From SFEL01 sp963640685 (GTDB lineage Bacteria > Bacillota > Clostridia > Christensenellales > CAG-138), in contig CAVIAA010000002.1 in the NCBI GenBank assembly GCA_963640685.1, positions 61,778-125,777 on the forward strand: DNA of 64,000 nt, written 5' to 3'. A program made the translations under genes and the position numbers. Shown here piece after piece: positions 10,972 to 19,452 of the stretch (within the stretch, counting starts at the first letter, position 1; each line of letters opens with the position of its first letter). The notes under the pieces were generated by a model. The model was not told the origin of the DNA, ran no database searches, and saw only the letters and a program-made list of their open reading frames with translations.

Positions 10972-12474
10972 ATGAAACAAATGCCATTTTTAGAGGCAGA
11001 AAATATATCTAAAAGCTTTTATGGCACAAAAGTTCTGAATGATGTTTCGGTAAATTTTTTTAAGGGAGAAATAGTCGGCGTAATAGGCGAAAACGGTGCC
11101 GGTAAGTCTACCCTGATGAAGATACTGGTCGGAGAATATAGCCGCGATGAGGGAGAGATATTTATCGAGGGGCAAAGGGTTGAAATACCCACGCCTGCGG
11201 ACGGACGCAAATTAGGCATAAGGATGGTGTATCAGGATACGCGGCTGATATCCGAACTGCCGGTGTACCAAAACGTATTTCTTGCGACTGAGATGATGTG
11301 CGGCCGGGTGCTTACCAACGAGCGCAGCATGAGGGCGAAATGCGAAGAGATGTTGCGCGGTTTTGGCATCAAGGTAGATGTCGATGCACTTGTAAAGGAC
11401 CTGACAATTGCTCAAAAGCAGCTTGTTGAAATAGCAAAGGCGCTTGTTGTGCAGCCCAATATGCTCATACTCGATGAACCTACATCTGCGCTTACCCCTG
11501 CCGAGGTCGAGCAGCTGTTCAGAATAGTTAGAGAGATAAGCGGGCGAGGCGTGACGGTCGTATTCATATCACATCGTATCCCGGAACTGTTGGAGATATG
11601 CGGCCGCTTTGTAGTCCTTCGCGACGGCGTACTTGTTGGAACGGCAGAGAAGGATGAGGTGACCAGTGACAGCCTCATAAAAATGATGGTCGGCCGAGAT
11701 GTGGTTTCTGCTGCCCACCCTGATGAGGCAAAGCAGCGCAAGGAGACTATACTGTCTGTAAGGAACCTTTCTTCGCCGGGTAAATTTGAAAATATTAATT
11801 TCGACTTGTACAAAAATGAGATCCTCGGGTTGTACGGCATAGACGGAAATGGACAGCGAGAGCTGCTGCAGGCGATATACGGCTGCTGCAACTATACCGG
11901 AACCATTTCAATAGATGGAAGGCTGATACATCCGACATCTCCAAGCAAGGCCAACCAAGAGGGGATATCCTTTCTGACCAACGACAGACACGGGAAAAAC
12001 GTATTCATGTCTCTGAAAATATCAGAGAATATAAAGATACCGAATCTTTGCCATTGGTCAAAGTTTGGGGTACTGGATCAAAAGCTGTCGGAAGAAAAGG
12101 TTAAGCAAGGACTGGATACATTTAATGTAAAGTACAACAGCGACGACCAGTTCTTAAGGGAACTGAGCGGCGGAAACCAGCAGAAGGTAGCGATATCCAG
12201 CCGCGCATTGCAGAGCCCAAGGGTGTTTATATTCGATGAGCCCACGATAGGCATAGATGTTGGCTCAAAAAGCGAGATATATACATTCTTGAGGAAATTA
12301 ACCTCCGAGGGTATCGGCGTCATAATTCTGTCCAGCGACATGACGGAAATGATGCAGGTCTCCGATCGCATACTCGTGATGTCGAACGGAAGAATGTCCG
12401 GCGAGTTTTGCACAGAGGAAGTGACCGAGGCACAGATAGGCGCGGCTGCGATAATGGGCAAAAGGTGCCGATGA
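10972..12474 (+). CDS. Sugar ABC transporter ATP-binding protein (RbsA/XylG-like, two ATPase domains)
   Basis: 500 residues with two nucleotide-binding domains. In the first, Walker A is GENGAGKST and Walker B is MLILDEPTSA. The second keeps LSGGNQQKVAI and FIFDEPTIGIDVG but has a degenerate Walker A (YGIDGNGQRELL), which is usual for the second domain of this family. It energises import with the upstream permease and binding protein. The end (AAAIMGKRCR) is close to normal family length, but the last codons run directly into a garR fragment. Confidence 0.9.
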   Translation: MKQMPFLEAENISKSFYGTKVLNDVSVNFFKGEIVGVIGENGAGKSTLMKILVGEYSRDEGEIFIEGQRVEIPTPADGRKLGIRMVYQDTRLISELPVYQNVFLATEMMCGRVLTNERSMRAKCEEMLRGFGIKVDVDALVKDLTIAQKQLVEIAKALVVQPNMLILDEPTSALTPAEVEQLFRIVREISGRGVTVVFISHRIPELLEICGRFVVLRDGVLVGTAEKDEVTSDSLIKMMVGRDVVSAAHPDEAKQRKETILSVRNLSSPGKFENINFDLYKNEILGLYGIDGNGQRELLQAIYGCCNYTGTISIDGRLIHPTSPSKANQEGISFLTNDRHGKNVFMSLKISENIKIPNLCHWSKFGVLDQKLSEEKVKQGLDTFNVKYNSDDQFLRELSGGNQQKVAISSRALQSPRVFIFDEPTIGIDVGSKSEIYTFLRKLTSEGIGVIILSSDMTEMMQVSDRILVMSNGRMSGEFCTEEVTEAQIGAAAIMGKRCR

Positions 12475-12692
12475 TTCTTGCGCGTGACTTTAAGCCTGGC
12501 TTCCGTATCGACCTTCATATAAAGGATCTGAACAACGCGATCGAGACCGGCCACGGCGTTGGCGCGCCTCTCCCGCTCACCGTGCTCGTTCAGGAAATGC
12601 TTGAGCAGATGCACTTTGACGGCTGCGGCAGCGAAGACCACAGCGCAGTCGCAAAGTACTATGAAAAGATCGCAGGCAGCGTGATAAGGTAA
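12462..12692 (+). pseudogene. garR: C-terminal fragment of 2-hydroxy-3-oxopropionate reductase (GarR/GlxR-like)
   Basis: The frame reads KVPMILARDFKPGFRIDLHI, then KDLNNAIETGHGVGAPLPLT and SAVAKYYEKIAG, matching only the last 75 or so residues of tartronate semialdehyde reductase, a beta-hydroxyacid dehydrogenase of glucarate/galactarate and glyoxylate pathways. The Rossmann NAD domain and the catalytic lysine region are missing. It overlaps the last codons of the transporter ATPase in another frame and has no SD. It is a third truncated junction in the same locus. Confidence 0.8.
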
Positions 12693-12701
12693 CTGCTCGT
12701 T

Positions 12702-12740
12702 CCGCCCCGGCCGGCACAAATACTGCTGGGGCGGCTTTTC
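12702..12740 (+). terminator. Intrinsic terminator closing the transport locus
   Basis: CCGCCCC (12702-12708) pairs with GGGGCGG (12728-12734), followed by CTTTTCTT. Confidence 0.7.
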
Positions 12741-12746
12741 TTCCCC

Positions 12747-12775
12747 TTGACCTGACCCTCCAAATACTCTATAAT
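12747..12775 (+). promoter_or_regulatory. Strong promoter of tRNA-Leu
   Basis: TTGACC and TATAAT with a 17-base spacer, ending ten bases before the tRNA. Confidence 0.85.
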
Positions 12776-12785
12776 CAAAGGCGCT

Positions 12786-12869
12786 GCGGCTGTGGTGGAA
12801 TTGGCATACACAGCAGACTTAAAATCTGCCGGCGAAAGCTTGCGAGTTCGAATCTCGCCAGCCGCACCA
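12786..12869 (+). tRNA. tRNA-Leu (anticodon UAA)
   Basis: The acceptor stem GCGGCTG pairs with CAGCCGC, followed by A and an encoded CCA. The anticodon stem GCAGA/TCTGC has loop CTTAAAA, so the anticodon is TAA (12820-12822). There is a long variable arm as expected for class II leucine tRNA, and the T loop is TTCGAAT. Length is 84 bases including CCA. Confidence 0.97.
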
Positions 12870-12922
12870 AATTCGGCAGCCTCAACGGGACGCGCCGGTT
12901 ATTCATGTACTCGAGAACTCTA

Positions 12923-12951
12923 TTGCGTTTCGAGAAGCGATGTGTTACAAT
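12923..12951 (+). promoter_or_regulatory. Promoter of the beta-helix surface protein leader
   Basis: TTGCGT (12923-12928), 17 bases, TACAAT (12946-12951), with TG one base before the -10. Transcription would begin near 12958, giving a leader of about 235 bases before the gene at 13195. Confidence 0.7.
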
Positions 12952-13011
12952 ACCGTTACGCGAAAAGCGTGCTTTTGCGCATAGCTTTTTTGGAAAGGGG
13001 TTGACTGCTGA

Positions 13012-13077
<66 letters not shown>

Positions 13078-13118
13078 TTCTGCTCTTTTGGCGACCCTTA
13101 AAATAAATCCGTTTAATA

Positions 13119-13147
13119 CCGTTATGGGATGACCATAGCGGTTTTTT
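13119..13147 (+). terminator. Intrinsic terminator or attenuator before the surface-protein gene
   Basis: CCGTTATGG (13119-13127), loop GATGA, CCATAGCGG (13133-13141), then six T. It sits 48 bases before the start codon of the next gene, inside its leader, so it either ends the tRNA transcript or attenuates the surface-protein mRNA. Confidence 0.8.
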
Positions 13148-13194
13148 GTTGTTCTGCCTTATTTAACAAAAAATCAATCGGGAGGAATAGACGA

Positions 13195-15837
13195 ATGAAG
13201 AACAGATTGCTTGCAGTTATGCTTGCGCTTGTAATGACACTCATGCTGGTGCCGACAGCGGCGTTTGCGGAAGTTGATTCAATTTATGTCAGCAGCAGCG
13301 GCAATGATACGACTGGTGACGGCACAAAAGAATCCCCCTTCGCCACGCTGGCAGAGGCGGTCGAGAAGGCATCAGACGGTGCGACGATCTATGTCATGAG
13401 CAACCTTACTATGACCCGAAGCGCAAGATTTTGGGGTAAGCATCTGACAATTACCAGCGGCGAGGGCGGTTCTTACAGCATAACCCGTGGAGAAATTGGA
13501 TCCGCAAGTGATTCCGCCCGCGGGTCGTATAACCCCGCCATGATTGAAGTGCAGACTTCGGGTTCTTCCGCCAGCCTGACCCTTACTAATATCATACTTG
13601 ATGATACCGGTAAACATGCAGGTACTGTGTTCGCTCAGGCTGTCAGCAACGACGGCACGAGTAGCATTGATACCAGCAACAACAAGAATTATGTGCAGGA
13701 CGCCATCATCGCTTCCAACGCCACCATGCCCTGCACCATCACGCTGGGCGAGGGCGCGGTTCTGCGCAACTTTGGCGGCATGTCCGCCGTGCGTGTGACT
13801 GACAAGGCCAAACTGGTCATGGAAAGCGGCAGCGTGATCGAGGACACGATTGATAATCTTGCGAGAACGAAAGGCACTGATGCGGCTTCGGTCGGCCCTG
13901 CCGGCGCAGTCTGGCTTCAGGGCGGCACGCTCGTAATGGAGGAAGGCTCGAAAATCCAAAACGTCAACGGCCGTGCGGTCTATGCAGACGGCGGTGTGGT
14001 GACCATCGGCGGCACCATCAGCGGCATCACTGCGAATAAGAATGCAATGTGGCAGGCGGATAAAGGCACCGTAGTTCATCTGCGCAACAGCGCGAAGGGA
14101 ACGCTGACTGCTACCGCGTCGATTACGGGTATCTCCGGCGGTGGCAGTGCGGTCTACTGCGCGGACGGCGGAGAGTCGTTTGAGATGCAAAACGGCTCCA
14201 AGATTACGAACTGCCCTGCGCTGAATGGCAATGCCATTTATGCGCAAAACTGCACTGTCACGATCGACGGTGAAATCAGCAATGTGGATGCCACGGGCAA
14301 TCACATCATTCAGACCGCAGGCGGAACAACGGTGACGATTGGGGAAAATGGAGCGATTCTCAACAATCGTGCGAACTACGGTGCGGTTTATATCAATGGA
14401 ACGAATGAGCAATTAAATATTTACGGAAAGATCAACAACAATATCTGCACGGATCGCGGTGGCGGTGTTGTCCTTTCCAACAACGGCGACAACCACAATG
14501 CGGTCATGTATCCGGGCGCTGAAATCTGCAATAATACATGTGAGCAGACGGGCGGAGGCGTGATGGTGTCCAAAGGCACATTCACGATGAACGGCGGCAC
14601 GATCTCCGGCAACATTTCCGGCACTGACAGCACGAAGAGCGAAGCTGAACGGATTGGCGGCGGTGTATTTGTCCGCAGGGGCGGTCAATTCATTATGAAT
14701 GGCGGCACAATCCAGAACAACGCGACAACAGCCTTTGGCGGCGGTGTCTGCTTCGACGCTTCTGATTACAACGGGTTTGTGCCGAAGGTCGAGCTGAACG
14801 GCGGCACAATCGAAAACAATCAGATGAACGCTACAATCACGATCAACAATACCGACAACACGATCACGGTTTCCGGCGGCAGTTCCAACGATCTGGCTAT
14901 CAGCAGCACAGACTACGGCAAGTCTGACCGTTACCTCTCCATCTCCGACGAGGTGACTATCGGCAACAAGGCGGTCTACTTCCAGACTGGCACCAAGACA
15001 GTCACCCCTGCGGACGGCAGCCTTGACATCAAGCTCGGCAATACCAGCGGGGCAAATGTGACTGCCCTGACCACCGCTTCGACTGCCAAGGGTTGGGGTG
15101 AAGCGCTGGCTACCTTCTGGGCACAGCGCGGCGGTGCGGCAACGCTGACTGTCGGAGAGCTGGCGGCCTTAAACGGCAGTCTGCCCGTCTACGTTCTGAC
15201 GCTGCCGGTGGATGCGACCGGCGCGGCAAGCGATGTTTCGGCGCAGGTTTATGCAGCGCAGAAGGCCAGCGAAGCAGGTACGGTCAACTTCACCCTTCCC
15301 GACATATCCGGAAACGGCTATGCGATCGCCATCGTTCAGCCCACGCAGGATTACGGCACGCTGACCATCAGCGGTCCGGATACGATTCAGCAGAACACGA
15401 CCGGCGCGGACTATCCTGTGACCTATACCGTCACATATACTATGTCGGAAAGCATGAAAAGCATTATTGAACAGGCAGGGAGCAACGCAGAATATAGCCT
15501 TGCGATCACTGAGGACGCCCACTTGACAGGAACTCTGGGCAGCTTCGATGGCAACACAATAACGGTAACGTACACGCTGTCAAATGGCAATTTTACCGCA
15601 GGGAAGTCACTGTTCGCCTCTGCGGAGCTGACGATCACTGTTGGAGGTAAAAATTATACTGTTCCTTCCAACGTGGCGGAGACGAAGCTGATAGGCACTG
15701 GTTCTGACGGCGGCAATGGCGGCCACGACCACTACTACCCTGTTCCCACTCCCATACCCCCGATAATCGTCAATCCCCCCAAGACCGGCGACATGACGAT
15801 ATGGCAGAGCATACTGAGCTTCTTCGGGCTCATCTAA
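13195..15837 (+). CDS. Secreted beta-helix surface protein with PKTGD end
   Basis: 880 residues from the ATG at 13195, nine bases after GGAGG; an in-frame ATG at 13129 lies in the terminator loop. The signal peptide MKNRLLAVMLALVMT runs to VPTAAFA, followed by SSSGNDTTGDGT and repeated short Gly/Asn-rich rungs (for example GGGVMVSKGTFTMNGGTI and GGGVFVRRGGQFIMNGGTI), typical of right-handed parallel beta-helix adhesins or polysaccharide-acting proteins. A Gly/His/Pro-rich linker leads to PPKTGD, a sortase-type motif, but only about 14 residues follow, with no full membrane helix or basic tail. It is probably surface-exposed; the catalytic or ligand function is unknown. Confidence 0.8.
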   Translation: MKNRLLAVMLALVMTLMLVPTAAFAEVDSIYVSSSGNDTTGDGTKESPFATLAEAVEKASDGATIYVMSNLTMTRSARFWGKHLTITSGEGGSYSITRGEIGSASDSARGSYNPAMIEVQTSGSSASLTLTNIILDDTGKHAGTVFAQAVSNDGTSSIDTSNNKNYVQDAIIASNATMPCTITLGEGAVLRNFGGMSAVRVTDKAKLVMESGSVIEDTIDNLARTKGTDAASVGPAGAVWLQGGTLVMEEGSKIQNVNGRAVYADGGVVTIGGTISGITANKNAMWQADKGTVVHLRNSAKGTLTATASITGISGGGSAVYCADGGESFEMQNGSKITNCPALNGNAIYAQNCTVTIDGEISNVDATGNHIIQTAGGTTVTIGENGAILNNRANYGAVYINGTNEQLNIYGKINNNICTDRGGGVVLSNNGDNHNAVMYPGAEICNNTCEQTGGGVMVSKGTFTMNGGTISGNISGTDSTKSEAERIGGGVFVRRGGQFIMNGGTIQNNATTAFGGGVCFDASDYNGFVPKVELNGGTIENNQMNATITINNTDNTITVSGGSSNDLAISSTDYGKSDRYLSISDEVTIGNKAVYFQTGTKTVTPADGSLDIKLGNTSGANVTALTTASTAKGWGEALATFWAQRGGAATLTVGELAALNGSLPVYVLTLPVDATGAASDVSAQVYAAQKASEAGTVNFTLPDISGNGYAIAIVQPTQDYGTLTISGPDTIQQNTTGADYPVTYTVTYTMSESMKSIIEQAGSNAEYSLAITEDAHLTGTLGSFDGNTITVTYTLSNGNFTAGKSLFASAELTITVGGKNYTVPSNVAETKLIGTGSDGGNGGHDHYYPVPTPIPPIIVNPPKTGDMTIWQSILSFFGLI

Positions 15838-15858
15838 ACCAAATAGAGCCAAAAACAC

Positions 15859-15888
15859 AGCTGCGGCAGGTTACCTGCCGCAGCTTTT
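15859..15888 (+). terminator. Bidirectional terminator between the surface protein and mrp
   Basis: A 12-bp perfect stem AGCTGCGGCAGG with a three-base loop, then TTTT; on the minus strand it is followed by GTTTTTGG. Confidence 0.9.
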
Positions 15889-15893
15889 GCGCC

Positions 15894-16715
15894 TTAAAGG
15901 CTCATTATTCTGTCTATCGCGGGCTGAAGCGGGGTCGTGTCGATGCTTTCGACCTCGCCCCTGTCGCAGGCCGCAGCCGCGCCGGGGTCGAGCGGCAGCG
16001 ATGCGAGAAGGGGTATGCCGTATGTCGAGGCGATCTCCTCAACGTGGCTTTCGCCGAATATTTTTATCTGCTTGCCGCAGTCCGGGCAGGTGAAGTAGCT
16101 CATGTTTTCAACAACGCCGAGTATGGGTATGTTCATGAGCTCCGCCATGCGGACAGCCTTCGCAACGACCATCGACACAAGGCTCTGCGGCGAGGTAACT
16201 ACGATTATGCCGTCAACGGGCAGGCTTTGGAATACCGTAAGCGGAACGTCGCCGGTTCCCGGGGGCATATCGACGTACATGTAGTCAACGTCCTCCCAAA
16301 TGACCTCCGTCCAGAACTGCTTAACGACGCCGGCAATAACGGGCCCGCGCCAAACGACTGGGTCGGTGTCGGATTCAAGCAGCAGGTTGATGGACATGAT
16401 GTCAACGCCGCCCTTGCTTTTGCAGGGGAAGATATGGCTGCTGCCGTCACCCAGCGCGTGCTCGGTTATGCCGAACACCTTGGGTATGGAGGGGCCGGTT
16501 ATGTCCGCATCCAGCACTGCGGCGTGAAGCCCGCGCTTTGCCGTTGCGGAGGCAAGCAGCGAGGTAACGAGGGACTTGCCAACGCCGCCCTTTCCGCTTA
16601 CAATGCCTATGACCTTTTTAACCCTGCTGAGCTCGTTTAGCTGCTCCTTTTGTATTTCGCGGGAGCCGCAGTCCTGTTGGCCGCAGCTGCTGCAATCGTG
16701 GCTGCATTCGCTCAT
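15894..16715 (-). CDS. mrp: Mrp/NBP35-type iron-sulfur carrier ATPase
   Basis: 273 residues. The N-terminus is Cys-rich (CSHDCSSCGQQDC), then the deviant Walker A GKGGVGKS, the switch DADITGPSIP and the C-terminal metal-binding CPDCGK motif. Proteins of this family bind and pass on Fe-S clusters in the cytoplasm using ATP. It is divergent from the cysteine desulfurase gene at 16967, which fits a shared role in sulfur and Fe-S metabolism. The start ATG has GGAGAAAGG upstream. Confidence 0.9.
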   Translation of the reverse strand: MSECSHDCSSCGQQDCGSREIQKEQLNELSRVKKVIGIVSGKGGVGKSLVTSLLASATAKRGLHAAVLDADITGPSIPKVFGITEHALGDGSSHIFPCKSKGGVDIMSINLLLESDTDPVVWRGPVIAGVVKQFWTEVIWEDVDYMYVDMPPGTGDVPLTVFQSLPVDGIIVVTSPQSLVSMVVAKAVRMAELMNIPILGVVENMSYFTCPDCGKQIKIFGESHVEEIASTYGIPLLASLPLDPGAAAACDRGEVESIDTTPLQPAIDRIMSL

Positions 16716-16766
16716 TTTTTCGCCTTTCTCCGGCGCTTGCCGGAACGTAAAATAACTGATAGCATA

Positions 16767-16795
16767 ATATTACAGCAGTTTTGTTCGGCAGTCAA
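16767..16795 (-). promoter_or_regulatory. Promoter of mrp
   Basis: On the minus strand TTGACT (16795-16790), 17 bases, TAATAT (16772-16767). Confidence 0.65.
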
Positions 16796-16844
16796 ACGGA
16801 TATGCCTCGACGAAAAAGCCTGCGACATAAAAAATATGGTGAAA

Positions 16845-16873
16845 TTTCCATGTAATGTGTGATATCATATAAT
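16845..16873 (+). promoter_or_regulatory. Promoter of the cysteine desulfurase-thiI pair
   Basis: TTTCCA (16845-16850), 17 bases, TATAAT (16868-16873). It is divergent from the mrp promoter in the same 250-base gap. Confidence 0.55.
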
Positions 16874-16966
16874 GCGGTTTTTCAGGTATGTCCGGCCGGC
16901 TGTGCGGAACATATAATATAGTGCGGGGAGCTTTCCCCGACGAAATTCGATACGGAGAGATGATAA

Positions 16967-18106
16967 ATGATATATATTGACAACAGCGCGACCACACGCA
17001 CGCTGGATGCGGCGGCGGAAACGGCTAAAAAATATATGACAGACGAATTTTTCAACCCGGCGGCTGCATATTCTCCCGCTGTTCGCGAGGAAAGGGCGGT
17101 AAACGGCGCGAGAAGGACCGTTGCGGGCGCAATGAACGCCGGTGCGGATGAGATACTCTTTACCTCCGGCGGAACCGAGAGCAACAATATGGCGATACTT
17201 GGTTCGCTCAGGGCAATGCGCGGCAGCGGGCGTATCATAGTCGGCGCAACGGAGCACCCTTCTGTATATGAGGTGTACAGGTCTCTTGCGGGTCGCTACG
17301 ACGTTGTGGAGGCACCGGTGGACAGGACGGGAGCCGTTGACCTGTGCAGGCTGGAGGGGCTGATAACGCCGGATACCCGCCTTGTTTCAATAATGCAGGT
17401 CAACAACGAGGTCGGTGCCGTAAACGACGCTGAGGCAATAAGAAGAATAATAAAGCGCAGGGCGCCCGAGGCGCTGCTGCATATAGACGGCGTACAGGGC
17501 TTTTTGAAGGTTCCGTTTGACGCAAAGAACTGCGACTTTTATACGATAAGCGGGCATAAAATACATGCGCCGAAGGGCGTCGGCGCGCTGTATGTAAGGC
17601 AGGGCGTCAGGTTTGTCGGCGGCCAAATAGGCGGCGGGCAGGAAAAGAATCTGCGCAGCGGAACGACAAATACCCCGGGCATAATGGGCATGGAGGCGGC
17701 GGTAAGGGATTACCTCGATAACCTTCAGGAATACCGCAGGCGCATGCGGGAATGCAAGCTGCGCTTGGCAAACAATCTTTCGGAGCTGCCGGATGTGCTG
17801 CTTAACGGCCCCGCGCCGGAGCAGGGTGCGCCGCATATACTAAACGCCTCGTTTATGGGCGTGCGCGGAGAGGTGCTGCTGCACGCACTGGAGGAAAAGG
17901 AGATATACGTTTCAACAGGCTCTGCCTGCTCTGCCCATAAAAAGGGCAAGAACCGCATACTCAACGCAATGGGTGTTACGGGCGAGCGGCAGGAGAGTGC
18001 GATACGCTTCAGCTTCAGCCATTTTAACACGGTGGACGAGATGGACGTCGTTTCGGAGGAAATATCCGGCATAATCGCAATGCTGCGCCGGTTCAAGAGA
18101 AGATAA
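16967..18106 (+). CDS. Cysteine desulfurase (NifS/IscS-like)
   Basis: 379 residues of a fold-type I PLP enzyme. The N-terminal IDNSATTRT, the PLP lysine in SGHKIHAPKGVGALYV and the catalytic cysteine loop STGSACSAHKKG are all present. It removes sulfur from cysteine as a persulfide. The next gene is thiI, so the likely acceptor is ThiI for 4-thiouridine in tRNA (and possibly thiazole), as in the Bacillus NifZ-ThiI pair. It is complete, with GGAGAG before the start. Confidence 0.93.
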   Translation: MIYIDNSATTRTLDAAAETAKKYMTDEFFNPAAAYSPAVREERAVNGARRTVAGAMNAGADEILFTSGGTESNNMAILGSLRAMRGSGRIIVGATEHPSVYEVYRSLAGRYDVVEAPVDRTGAVDLCRLEGLITPDTRLVSIMQVNNEVGAVNDAEAIRRIIKRRAPEALLHIDGVQGFLKVPFDAKNCDFYTISGHKIHAPKGVGALYVRQGVRFVGGQIGGGQEKNLRSGTTNTPGIMGMEAAVRDYLDNLQEYRRRMRECKLRLANNLSELPDVLLNGPAPEQGAPHILNASFMGVRGEVLLHALEEKEIYVSTGSACSAHKKGKNRILNAMGVTGERQESAIRFSFSHFNTVDEMDVVSEEISGIIAMLRRFKRR

Positions 18107-18126
18107 TACTGCAAAACAGAGCATTG

Positions 18127-18148
18127 CTCCCGCCGGGAGACCGGCGGG
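18127..18148 (+). other. GNRA-capped hairpin between cysteine desulfurase and thiI
   Basis: The stem CCCGCCGG/CCGGCGGG with a GAGA tetraloop lies about twenty bases before the thiI start. A short ATTTTA follows, so partial termination or mRNA processing is possible. Confidence 0.6.
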
Positions 18149-18168
18149 GGAGATTTTACGGAGGATAT

Positions 18169-19356
18169 ATGGAAAACGTGCTGCTGATTCGCTACGGCGA
18201 GATACACCTGAAGGGCCTGAACAGGCCGTTTTTTGAGAGAAAGCTCGTAGAAGGGATAAAAAATGCCCTTTGCGGCCTCGGCGCAACGGTGCGCATGGAG
18301 CAGGGACGCATATTTGTGCTGGGCATAAAGACGGAAAACCGCGATGAAGCGGTCGACAGGCTCACAAGGGTGTTCGGAATACACTCCATAAGCCCAGCTA
18401 TTGCGGTGGATAAGGAATGGAGCGCTATTGCCGAGGGCGCGCGAATGCTTATGGAGGAGACGCTCTGCGGCCGGGAGAATGCGACCTTTAAGGTGATGGC
18501 GAGAAGGGCGGATAAGCGCTTTCCGATGAACAGCGATGAAATAAACCGCGAGCTCGGCCATATGCTGCTGGAGAGCTTTCCAATTCTCAGCGTTGACGTT
18601 CGCGAGCCGGAGATAAAGATGTCGGTTGAGGTGCGGGAAAAGGCATATATATACTGCCGCGAAATGCCCGGTGCCAACGGTATGCCGACCGGCACCGCAG
18701 GGCGGGCAGCGCTGCTTATTTCCGGCGGCATAGACAGCCCTGTTGCGGGTTATCTGATGGCTAAGCGCGGGCTGGAGCTTTCCGCCGTGCATTTCTTCAG
18801 CTATCCCTATACCAGCGAGCGGGCAAGGGACAAGGTGGTCGACCTTACGGCGATAGTTGCGGGGTATTCCGGCTCTATAAGGCTGCACCTCGTACCATTT
18901 ACAGAGATACAGCTCGCAATATATGAGCAGTGTCCGCCAAAGGAAACCACGGTGCTCATGCGCAGGCTTATGATGCAGATAGCGGAGCGCTGGGCAAGGA
19001 AGGACGGCGCGCTTGCACTTATAACCGGCGAGGCGCTGGGTCAGGTCGCGAGCCAAACGCTGGAGAGCCTCTGCGTTACGGACGATGCAGTGGAAATGCC
19101 GGTGTTCAGGCCGCTGATAGGCTTTGATAAGGACGACATAATAGACATAGCGAAGAAGATAAATACCTTCGATACATCCATACAGCCGTATGAGGATTGC
19201 TGCACTGTTTTTGTGCCGCAGCACCCCGTTACAAAGCCCAAGGTGAGCGACCTGAGAAGGAGTGAGGCTATGGTCGATTTCGAGCCTATGATACAGAAGG
19301 CAATAGAGGAGACGGAGACGCTCATAGTAAGCCGCGAGGGCAGCGAGCGGGTGTAA
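18169..19356 (+). CDS. thiI: tRNA 4-thiouridine synthase ThiI
   Basis: 395 residues from the ATG at 18169 just after GGAGG; a longer reading frame exists but its extra residues come from the hairpin. It has an N-terminal ferredoxin-like/THUMP region (RYGEIHLKGLNR; ATFKVMARRADKRFPMNS) and a PP-loop ATP pyrophosphatase domain with SGGIDSPVAGYL. It lacks the C-terminal rhodanese domain, as usual in Firmicutes, so it must take persulfide sulfur from the desulfurase encoded upstream. It adenylates and thiolates U8 of tRNA. Confidence 0.95.
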   Translation: MENVLLIRYGEIHLKGLNRPFFERKLVEGIKNALCGLGATVRMEQGRIFVLGIKTENRDEAVDRLTRVFGIHSISPAIAVDKEWSAIAEGARMLMEETLCGRENATFKVMARRADKRFPMNSDEINRELGHMLLESFPILSVDVREPEIKMSVEVREKAYIYCREMPGANGMPTGTAGRAALLISGGIDSPVAGYLMAKRGLELSAVHFFSYPYTSERARDKVVDLTAIVAGYSGSIRLHLVPFTEIQLAIYEQCPPKETTVLMRRLMMQIAERWARKDGALALITGEALGQVASQTLESLCVTDDAVEMPVFRPLIGFDKDDIIDIAKKINTFDTSIQPYEDCCTVFVPQHPVTKPKVSDLRRSEAMVDFEPMIQKAIEETETLIVSREGSERV

Positions 19357-19402
19357 GTACATAATATGTTAACCCTTTATTAACAAAAATATATTGTGCC
19401 GA

Positions 19403-19411
19403 TGCTATAAT
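19403..19411 (+). promoter_or_regulatory. Extended -10 promoter before the lipoprotein gene
   Basis: TGCTATAAT at 19403-19411 with no good -35 at the expected distance. Confidence 0.45.
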
Positions 19412-19452
19412 ATTTTTTGAAAAACAACTCGAGGGGAGGGGCAAGAGACGCT

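Noticed and set aside
15801..16640. A 279-codon plus-strand frame opposite mrp
   Set aside because: It is antisense to mrp, which has Walker A and metal motifs; the shadow has no domain.
17725..19362. A 545-codon open frame on the minus strand
   Set aside because: It lies fully antisense to thiI and the end of the cysteine desulfurase gene, which have clear motifs. Its translation is rich in His, Tyr, Arg and Leu, as expected from the complement of GC-rich coding sequence.
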